Source: Romanomermis culicivorax (lineage: Eukaryota; Nematoda; Enoplea; Mermithida; Mermithidae). From it: a stretch of DNA of 64,000 nucleotides. The notes under the pieces were generated by a model. The model had not been told where the DNA came from. It saw only the letters and a list, made by a program, of their open reading frames with translations, and searched no databases. The translations under genes and the position numbers were made by a program. Each line of letters begins with the position of its first letter. Within the stretch, counting starts at the first letter, position 1. Positions 55,901-64,000 of the stretch are shown in pieces. Where the stretch lies: the NCBI GenBank assembly GCA_963922205.1, contig CAWUHX010000005.1, forward strand, positions 2,012,623-2,076,622, given 5' to 3'.

Positions 55901-58124
55901 TCATAAATGTTGAAGGGCTACACATGTGATGTGGAAGCCATTTTGCTACTGACTGATGTTGTGGTAGGTGCGACCAGACCCTCGGTTTGCATGGAATATT
56001 GTGTGCTACATCTTACTCCCTTGGAGGCACTGGGGCCCTGGTACAGTGACCAACGTTGAGGGGCTTTTTGGTTGGTGCTGAAGCCATTCCTAAACCAATC
56101 AATAGTGTAATAGGTATGATCATCCCTTGGGTTTGGAACTAATGAATTGGATGAATCATCAATCCAACAAGTGGAGTGTTGTGTGCTACATCTCACTCCA
56201 CCTGGAGCCACAGGGGCCCTGGTACAGTCAGTAATGTTGAAGGACTACTTGGGTGGTGCTGGAACCATTCGACCACTCACCAATGATGTAGCAGGTTTGA
56301 CCTTCTGGTGGGTTCGAAACCAATGCATTCAATGAGTCATCAATCAGATGGGTGGAATGTTGTGTAATTAACACCCCACCCCTCCTTGAGGCCACATGGG
56401 CTCTGGTACAGTCACCAATATTGAAGGGCTTCTTGATTGGTGCCGGAGCCATGTCGTCACTAATCAATGATGTGGTAGGTTTGATGTTATCCTGGGTTCG
56501 GAATCAATGGATTGGATGAATCATGAATCTGACGGGTGGAATGTCGTGTGCTACATGCCACAGCCGCTTGGAGCCACGGAGGCACTGCTAAAGTCACCAA
56601 GGTTGAAGAGCTCTTTGTGTGGTGCTGGAGCCATTCCATCAATGACAAATATTGTGGTAGGTGCGACCATGCCCCAGGTTTGGAACCTAGGGATTGGACG
56701 AAACATCAACTCTACAGGTGAAATGTTAAGTGCTGCATCACATTCTCTATAGTCACAGGGGCCCTGATAAAATCACAAATGTTGAAGAGCTTGTTGGTTA
56801 GCGCTGCAGTCCTTCCTAAATCAATCAATGGTGGGTAGTTTTGACCTTCTCCTGGGTTCGGAATCAATGGAATGGATGAATCATCAATCCCATGAGTGGA
56901 ATGTTGTGTGCTACATCTCATCCCCCGATTGGAGCCACAGGGACCCTGGTACAGTCACTAATATTGTTGGGGTGTTTGGGTGTTGCAAGAAACATTTCAC
57001 CACTAACCATTCACGTAGCAGGTTTGACCTTCTGCCGGGTTCAGAAATAATGGATAGAATAAATCATCAATCCAATTGTTGTATGGCAACATACAACATT
57101 CCGCCAGTAGGATTGATGTTGTAGCCAATCCACGGGTCCCGAACCCGGCCATTTTTGTTGAGCCCTGGTCGGGATGGTGTCACCTACCCTGACATTGGCC
57201 AATAGTGGGATGGCTACGGCGCCACCCAGGAAGCCCTTCAACATTGGTGACCGTACCAGGGGGCCCCCTGTTGCTCCAAGGGGGGAGGGATGTTGTATGG
57301 CAACATAAAACATTCCACCCGTAGGATTGATGTTGTAGCCAATCCAGGGGTCCCGAACCCGGCCATTTTTGTTGAGCCCTGGTCGGGATGGTTGCACCTA
57401 CCCCGACGTTGGCCAATGGTGGGACAGCTACGGCGCCACCCAGGAAGCCCTTCAACACAATGAGTGAAATGTTGTCTGCAACATCCCAGCCTTCTTGGAG
57501 CAACAGAGGGGCTCTTGTACAATCACCAATGTTGAAGGGCTACTTAGGTGTTGCTGGAGCCACTCGATCACTAACCAGTGATGTGGTGGGTTTGACCTTC
57601 CCCTGGGTTCAGAACCAATACATTGGATCAAACATCAATGCTACGGGTGGAATGTTGTAAATTACCAGGCAGAAAAAACTCTAAGTTACCTTTTTTCATG
57701 CATAAAATTCAACTTTTCAGTATCATGCATCCCTATACGAGGGACGAGATTATTACACCACGAAATTTCACTTTGGGTCCTAAAGTCAGGTTACAATGGC
57801 CGGTGACCAAGAGTTGGTGGAAATACCCGCTACACCAATTGGACATCAACAATATTAATTTGCATTACAAGTGTGGCGAAAAATCGACCTTGTGTCGAGA
57901 TATGTGGAGTGAAGAATTCTGTGAAAGGAAAGGCAAGTTAATATTTTTCCGTCTTACTGTAGCAAACTTGATCCGTAATGCATTACCCAATATTTTTAGG
58001 TAGAGGCAAAGTATTCCATGATACACAAGTGGCTATGCTGGCGAAAAATGCTTCATGTGTTGACCAAGATTTTTCCACATTATTCTGCGCAAGAACTTGC
58101 GGATATTGCTATAAATTCATGTGA
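49918..58124 (+). CDS. Astacin (M12A) with C-terminal ShK domain; catalytic Glu replaced by Leu
   Basis: Seven exons: 49918-49944, 51806-52025, 53202-53316, 53969-54106, 55347-55559, 57721-57932, 58000-58124 (TGA); 349 residues, all phases consistent. The last intron (57933-57999) is GC-AG. Exon 1 plus 2 gives a signal peptide (MDWKPLFLTICFLFFVCRCQ) and a pro-region without an obvious FxGD switch. The catalytic domain starts near AQKWPNDTVWYTF; then DVTCIRF, CYAMIGF, the zinc motif HLIMHVLGFDHEHLRPDRD, and the Met-turn SIMHPY. The family motif is HExxHxxGFxHExxRxDRD: three His are kept, but the catalytic Glu is Leu (TTG, 55396-55398). The Met-turn Tyr is shifted by an inserted Pro. A ShK-type domain ends the protein (CRDMWSEEFC .. 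CARTCGYC). Likely a secreted zinc-binding pseudoprotease. Confidence 0.88.
49946..51790. repeat. T-rich, A-poor tract filling astacin intron 1
   Basis: Over 1.8 kb of T-rich DNA with C and G but very little A on the plus strand. Long Phe/Leu-rich frames on the plus strand and Lys/Arg-rich frames on the minus strand come from this composition. Confidence 0.9.
52030..53180. repeat. A-rich, T-poor tract filling astacin intron 2
   Basis: Mirror composition of intron 1: A-rich with words like AAAAAACAAAAA and AAAGAAAAAC, few T, for about 1.1 kb right after exon 2. Confidence 0.9.
53367..53450 (-). ncRNA. tRNA-like sequence in astacin intron 3
   Basis: On the minus strand a T-arm AAGGG-TTCGAGC-CCCTT is followed by CAACTGG, which pairs with CCAGTT about 70 bases upstream (acceptor-like), and then by nine T (RNA polymerase III terminator). 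The D and anticodon arms do not fold clearly, so it is a tRNA relic or a SINE head. Confidence 0.35.
53480..53670 (+). repeat. Repeat E copy 2 with a heat-shock element
   Basis: Three GATCATG..ACA.GATGTGCAA units and gTTCtgGAAcaTTCc at 53656-53670, a perfect three-unit heat-shock element. Related to 31800-32260. Confidence 0.65.
54386..54848. repeat. (ATACT)n pentanucleotide array in astacin intron 4
   Basis: Nearly pure ATACT units from about 54455 to 54845, degenerate before. Confidence 0.97.
54882..55304. mobile_element. 423-bp hAT-like MITE in astacin intron 4
   Basis: Ends CATGCATGTAA and TAACATGTATG. Flanks CTATACTG (54874-54881) and CTGTACTG (55305-55312) match at 7 of 8 bases. Homologous along its length to 15410-15820. 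Inserted at the end of the (ATACT)n array. Confidence 0.8.
55620..57660 (+). repeat. ~180-bp minisatellite with an inverted block, astacin intron 5
   Basis: About ten units sharing GATGAATCATCAATCC..GGGTGGAATGTTGTGTGCTACAT, GGAGCCACAGGGGCCCTGGTACAGTCACCAATGTTGAAGGGCT and GGTGCTGGAGCCATTC. Bases about 57090-57460 hold two or more units in reverse orientation (ACAACATTCC..CTACAACATC, CCCTTCAACATTGG). Single units occur at 40205-40320 and 47915-47995. Confidence 0.9.
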
Positions 58125-58170
58125 TATTTGCTTCATCATGTTGAATATCAGAACGTAAAAATATCCTCAT

Positions 58171-58774
58171 GATATCATAATCATATCATATCATATCATA
58201 TCATATCATATCATATCATATCATATCATATCATATCATATCATATCATATCATATCATATCATATCATATCATATCATATCATATCATATCATATCATA
58301 TCATATCATATCATATCATATCATATCATATCATATCATATCATATCATATCATATCATATCATATCATATCATATCATATCATATCATATCATATCATA
58401 TCATATCATATCATATCATATCATATCATATCATATCATATCATATCATATCATATCATATCATATCATATCATATCATATCATATCATATCATATCATA
58501 TCATATCATATCATATCATATCATATCATATCATATCATATCATATCATATCATATCATATCATATCATATCATATCATATCATATCATATCATATCATA
58601 TCATATCATATCATATCATATCATATCATATCATATCATATCATATCATATCATATCATATCATATCATATCATATCATATCATATCATATCATATCATA
58701 TCATATCATATCATATCATATCATATCATATCATATCATATCATATCATATCATATCATATCATATCATATCAT
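58171..58774. repeat. (TCATA)n pentanucleotide array
   Basis: About 120 nearly perfect TCATA units immediately downstream of the astacin stop, ending in degenerate TATTG-like units. Confidence 0.98.
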
Positions 58775-58825
58775 CATATTGCATCCTATTGTATCCTATT
58801 GTATCATATTGTATCATATCATTTA

Positions 58826-59590
58826 ATTAAATTATTTTTTCTTTTTGTTTTTATCCCTCTTAGTTTATTTCTTATTTATTTTTTATTATTTATGTTTAAT
58901 GTATTTTCATTTCCGTTTTTTTTGAATTTATTTTTTATAAAGTTTTATTCTTAAGTTTTCCAAGCGTTTTTTATTCATTTTTTGTTTTTTATCTAATTTT
59001 CAAATTTTTTCTATACATTTTTATTTTCTCATTTCAATTTTTTTTTATTGTTTTCAAATTTAAAATTTTTGAATTATCTCGAATTTATCTTATAAATTTC
59101 GTTTTCTATTTAATTTTTTTATTCAAATTTTTTTTATTCAAGTTTTTATTTATTTATGTTTTTATTTATTTAATTCTTTCATTCAGTTTTTTTATTTAAT
59201 CAATTTTTATTTAATTATATTTATTTAATTATTTTTATTTAATAATTTTTATTTAATAATTTTTATTTAACAATTTTTATTTGATAATTTTTATTTAATT
59301 ATTTTTATTTAATTCAATTTATTAATTTTTTTTATTTAATAATTTTTCTCAATTTTTTTATTTAATTATATTTATTGAATTATTTTTATTGAATTATTTT
59401 TATTGAATTATTTTCATTTAATTAGTTTTTTTAATTCTTTCTATTTAATTAATTTCATTTAGTTTTTTTTATTTAATTTTTTTTATTTAATGACTGTTTT
59501 TTCATTCTTTTTATTTAATACTTTTTATTTATATATTTATATTTAATTATTTTCATGTAATAATTTTACTTTAATTTTTATTCACAACTC
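58826..59590. repeat. TTTATTTAATT-rich low-complexity DNA
   Basis: T/A-rich degenerate repeats between the convergent astacin and M16 genes. No coding content. Confidence 0.7.
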
Positions 59591-59591
59591 T

Positions 59592-59597
59592 TTTATT
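59592..59597 (-). terminator. Polyadenylation signal of the M16 gene
   Basis: AATAAA on the minus strand, 37 bases after the TGA at 59636-59634. Confidence 0.6.
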
Positions 59598-59633
59598 AAC
59601 CCATAATATTTTACAAAAAAAAAGCAAAATCAT

Positions 59634-62600
59634 TCAAAGACCAATTTTTGACACATTCATTTTTGGTTTAGGCAATGGGTACAGTGTTGCGTATCGTTTA
59701 AATTCCACGAAATCAGTGATTATCTGGGAAAAAAAATTTTAAAAACCTAAAAAAATCAAATATTCCATACTTTACTTTTGGATTGATTTCTTGAGCATGG
59801 GTCGACTTGTTGTTACCGCTCAGCATCTTGCTCGATATGGGCAAATGAATTGCTAATTTAGATCTATTTTTTGACTTTAGCAGATTCTTCAAAAAAAAGA
59901 AAAAAGTGTAAAAAATATAAATAAAAAAACAAATAAAATAGAGAGTATAAAATAAAAACACGAAACTAAGAAATGAAAAGAGGAAAGAACTATAAAAACT
60001 GTAGAAAGAAAAAACTTGAAAAAAATGAAAATTTAAAAAAATGTAAAAAATGTAGGAAAAGAAAATAGAGACTAAATAGAAAATTGAGAAATAATAAAAT
60101 AGAAGAAAGGATGAATACGCGAAAGGAAAAGTGCAAAATAAGAAAATAAATTTAAAGATAAAACAAAAAATGTAATAGAAACAATCACTTAAGCAATAAA
60201 ATTAAAAACAAAAAGAATAATGAAGAACTCAAGTAAAAAAGTAAAATAAGACTGAAAAAATTATTAGGGAGCGTAAACTAGAATAGAAACCAAAACGTAA
60301 AACTGAATATAAACTAAAATATAAAATAGATTATTATATAAAGTATGAAATATAAAGTTAAACAGACATTAACATAAAATATAAAATAACATAAAACAGA
60401 AAATTGCATAAAATAGAAAATTGTATAAAATATTAACTACCATAAATAGAAAACAACATAAAATGGGGAATATCATGAAATAGAAAATAAGATAAAATAG
60501 AACATAACACGAAATAGAAAATTACATAAAATATGAAACATCATGAAATAGAAAATAGCATAAAATATAAGATACCATAAATAGAAAATAACATAAAATA
60601 AAAAATAACGTAAAATAGGAAATATCATAAAAAGATAATAACATAAAATAGAACATAACACAAAATAGAAAATTACATGAAATATGAAATACCATAAATA
60701 GAAGATAATATAAAATACGAAAATCATAAGATAGGAAATATCAAAAAAAATATAAAATAACATAAAATATAAAATACCATAAATAGAAAATAACATAAAA
60801 TAGGAAAGATCCTGAAATAGAAAATAACATAAAATAGAAAATAATATAAAATAGAGAATAACATAAAAAAATTACATGAAATATAAAATATCATAAATAT
60901 AAAATATCATAAGTATAAAATAACATAAAATAGGAAATATCATAAAATAGAAAATAACAGAATAGAAAATGATATAAAATAGAAAATAACATAAAATATA
61001 AAATACCACAAATAGAAAATAACATATAATACTAAATATCATATAATAGAAAATAAAATAAAATAGAAAATATAAAATAGAAAATAACATAAAATAGGAA
61101 ATAGCTGAACAGAATATAGTATAAAATAGAAATTAACGTAAAATATAAAATTACATAAAATATAAAGTACCATAAATAGAAAATAACATGGAATACTAAA
61201 TATCATATAATAGAAAATAACATAAAATAGAAAATATCATGAAATAGTAAATAACATAAGATAAGAAATAAAATAAAATTAAAAAAAAGGATAAAATAAA
61301 AAATAACATAAATAGAAAAAGTATCTCAGCCAAAAAATGAGAGTAAAAACAATAAAAAGATTTAAACTATAAAATTAGATTAAAAAATTAAAAATTAAAT
61401 GAAAATCAAACATAAAAAACAAAAAACAAACAAAAAAATTCTAATTAGAAATAAAATTGAAACTAAATAGCACAACATTAAAAATGCAATTATCAAAAAT
61501 TAAATCAAAAATAAAACAAGAAAGTGAAAAAATCGAATCCAAAAAGTTTAATAAAATAGAAAATGGAGCGAAAAAATAAATGAAAGCAGATATAAAAAAA
61601 TTAAAGCATATTAAAAACACAAATATAAATTCACACACTCATTAAAGATAGATGCAAAACCAAGTAGATATTTTTAAAAAATACAATTAAAAAAAGATAA
61701 CAAAATTTAAAAATTGAATAAAAATTTTAAAATTGAATAAAAATTTTAAAATTGAATAAAAATAGAAAAATTAAAAAGGTTTAAAAAATTAAAAAATTAA
61801 AAAAACAAAAAAATTAAAAAAAAATTAAAAAAATTGGAAAATTAAAAATATTGAAAAACTAAAAAAACTGAAAAATTAAAAAAATTAAAAAATTAAAAAA
61901 AATGAAAAATTTAAAATATAAATTTTTTTTAATCTTACCATTGCATATTCAATAACACTATCTTTCGTAACATTATCCAATGTATTGGCAAGGACTTGTT
62001 CTGCAAAAGCAAGGGAGAAGGATAGCAAAAAAATTTGCGGATAAACATTGGTTTTTTTCAATTTTGATTCATTTTTATATTCATTTTTTCAAATTATCGA
62101 TTTTAATTTTAATTATTAATTTGTTGATTTTAAATTCGATAATTTAATTTTTTATTCTAAATTTTATTATAATTTTTTTTATTTTACGTTCAATTATTAA
62201 ATTATTGATTTTAAATTAAAAAATTAATTTTTTGATTTTAAAACTAAATATTTTATTATGCATTTTGGATTTGATAATTTTATTGTTGATCTCAAATTTA
62301 GTTTTTAGTGATCGATTTTTAATTTGAAGTTTTAATTTCATGATTTTAAATTTGATCGTTCATTTATTGATCTTAAATTTTAATTTAATTATAAATATTA
62401 ATTATTAATATTATTATTATTAATATTATTATTATTAATATTATTATTATTAATATTATTAATATTAATATTATTATTATTAATATTATTATTATTAATA
62501 TTATTATTATTAATATTATTATCATTAATATTATTATTATTAATATTATTATCATTAATATTATTATTATTAATATTATTATTATTAATATTATTATTAT

Positions 62601-63757
62601 TAATATTATTATTATTAATATTATTATTATTAATATTATTATTATTAATATTATTATTATTAATATTATTATTATTAATATTAATATTATTAATATTATT
62701 ATTATTAATATTATTATTATTATTAATATTAATATTGATATTAATTATTAATTTTTCTATTTTAATTATTAACATTTAATTATTAATATTAAAATTAATT
62801 GTTTGTTTTTTGATTCTAATGTCAATTCTTTAAAAATTAATTCTAAAGTCAATTATTAAATTACTTACTTTGGCCTAAATTATTTATTCTTGATTTCAAA
62901 TTTAAATATTGTATTATTGATTTTAAATTTGATTATTGAACCATTGATTAGAATTTAATTATTTAATTATTAATTCTAAATTTATTTATTTATTTATTAA
63001 TTTTAAATTTATTTATTTAATTATTGATTATAAATTTGGTTTTTTTAATTATCAATTTTTGATTTGATTAATTATTGATTTTAAATTTGATTCTTTAATT
63101 ATTGATTTAAAATTATGTTATTTAATTATTGATTTTAAATTTGATCGTTTATTTATCGATTTTAAAATTAATTTTTAAAATATTGATTTTAAATCTAATT
63201 ATTTAATCAGGGGTTTTAAATATAATTGTTAAAATGTCGATTTTAATTTCAAATATTTAACGATGAATTTCAAAATATCAATTTGATGGTCGATTTAAAT
63301 TTCAATGCTTTAATTATTGAATTCAGATTTAGTTTTTTTTAGTTATTGATTTTAAATTTCATTATTTAATTACCCATTTTAAATCAAATTATTTATAATT
63401 GATTTGGAATTTGGTAATCCATAATCGATTTAAAAATTAATCATTGAATTATTGATATTTAATTTAATGATTTAATAATTAATTTCATGTTAAACTATTT
63501 CACTATTGATTTGAAATCAAACTATTTATTTTTGATTTCAAGTTTAATTGTTCAATTATTGATTATTGAAAATTTCAAATTTCTAAACTTTAAACAAATC
63601 TTTGATCACTTCTATCAAAAAAGTACTCCAAACTGGCCATTTCGTTGAAAAACCAATCTGCCTGCTGATACATGGTGTCAAATTTTTTCAAATAAGAATC
63701 CCTCAACGTAGCTTTGGTCGATTTGAATGAAGTGCCATTGATTGACGAAATCAAATC
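59634..63757 (-). CDS. Insulin-degrading-enzyme-like M16 metallopeptidase, C-terminal exons (5' end off window)
   Basis: Four exons on the minus strand: 63757-63610, 62000-61939, 59886-59776, 59723-59634 (TGA), with consistent phases (1,0,0); 136 residues. They read TSFKSTKATLRDSYLKKFDT, WFFNEMASLEYFFDR, QVLANTLDNVTKDSVIEYAM, LLKSKNRSKLAIHLP, ITDFVEFKRYATLYPLPKPK. The order EI..YFFDR, then L..VTKD.VIE, then RSKL.IH and ITDFVEFKR..LYPLPKP is that of the C-terminal domain of insulin-degrading enzyme and relatives. This is the inactive half; the HxxEH zinc site would be encoded right of 64000. The first donor (A|GTGATC) is weak. Introns are satellite-filled. Confidence 0.8.
60290..61330. repeat. 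Degenerate ATAAAATAGAAAATAACAT minisatellite
   Basis: Variants of ATAGAAAATAACATAAAATA and ATATCATAAATAG repeat for about 1 kb in the intron between M16 exons 62000-61939 and 59886-59776. Confidence 0.85.
61331..61930. repeat. A-rich AAAAATTAAAAA low-complexity DNA
   Basis: Short A/T tandem runs within the same M16 intron. Confidence 0.6.
62041..63600. repeat. AT-rich M16 intron with TTTAAATTTGATTATTTAATTATTGAT repeats
   Basis: Degenerate units (ATTGATTTTAAATTTGATT) run through most of the 1.6 kb intron, with the 15-bp satellite at 62398-62735. Confidence 0.75.
62398..62735. repeat. 15-bp satellite (ATTATTATTAATATT)n
   Basis: About 22 regular units; on the minus strand gives an Asn/Ile-only frame. 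Confidence 0.95.
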
Positions 63758-64000
63758 CTAAAAAGTTTAAATTTAGAAGAAAAAAATTAAAAAAACAAGT
63801 TAAAAAAATTTAAAAATTAAAAGATGGACGAAATTTGAAATTTTCAAATTTCAAAATTTGAACTTTTTAAAATTAAAAATTCTCAAAATTAAAAGTTTTC
63901 CAAACTTGAAATTTTCAAAATTTAAAATATTTACAATTTAAAGTCTGACATTTTTAAAATTTGAAATTTTCCAAACTTGACATTTTCAAAATTTGAAATA

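Noticed and set aside
58000-58124. Calling the ShK-type exon a toxin gene
   Set aside because: It joins in phase to the astacin exons; ShK-like C-terminal domains are common in nematode-type astacins and do not imply toxicity.
62398-62775. 125-codon Asn/Ile frame
   Set aside because: Translation of the 15-bp satellite.

Overview
The window looks like animal nuclear DNA, probably from a nematode or a near relative. Genes are split by GT-AG introns (one GC-AG), exons are short, intergenic DNA is very AT-rich, and transposons and satellites fill most of the space. The gene set (secreted serpin, astacin with a C-terminal ShK domain, small cysteine-rich secreted proteins) fits a nematode, but I cannot fix the species. 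Nothing bacterial or organellar is present.

Left part (1-12645, minus strand): most of an LTR retroelement of Ty3/gypsy type carrying an envelope-like gene. Read in its own direction it has a 5' LTR (12645-11242), a TGG primer-binding site touching the LTR, a 3.7 kb leader with tandem arrays, gag with two zinc knuckles, an extra reading frame (X) overlapping the gag-frame continuation, an env-like glycoprotein, then protease, a second protease-like domain, reverse transcriptase and RNase H, which runs off the left edge. The order is gag-env-pol, not the usual gag-pol-env. One frame stays open from gag to the window edge (about 2,500 codons) with a single UGA between env and protease. A solo LTR of the same family at 25255-26561 has a CACT target duplication and sits inside a foldback element.

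12.6-31 kb: AT-rich dispersed repeats, a Harbinger transposase remnant, a hAT-like MITE, a small plus-strand gene for a cysteine-rich secreted protein (16641-17740), a 1.9 kb TIR element (18519-20429), and a five-exon minus-strand serpin gene (30979-21501), complete except for one 1-base frameshift.

31-49 kb: tRNA-derived SINEs, repeats with perfect heat-shock elements, a duplicated copy of the astacin gene's first exon (33.5 kb), two long foldback elements (34.1-35.1 and 35.4-36.9 kb), a tandem MITE pair (38.1-39.0 kb), the first two exons of a Mios-like WD-repeat gene (41044-40503, minus) that also needs one extra T, and a two-exon gene for an eight-cysteine secreted peptide (46647-44702, minus).

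49-64 kb: a seven-exon plus-strand astacin gene (49918-58124) whose zinc motif has Leu in place of the catalytic Glu, with introns full of T-rich and A-rich tracts, an (ATACT)n array, a MITE and a ~180-bp minisatellite. It is followed by a (TCATA)n array and by the last four exons of an insulin-degrading-enzyme-like M16 peptidase on the minus strand (63757-59634), whose 5' part lies beyond the right edge.

The host genes are not an operon. Serpin, astacin and M16 are all proteolysis-related, but I see no evidence of a shared pathway. All identifications are by reading motifs and splice phases by eye; no database was searched.
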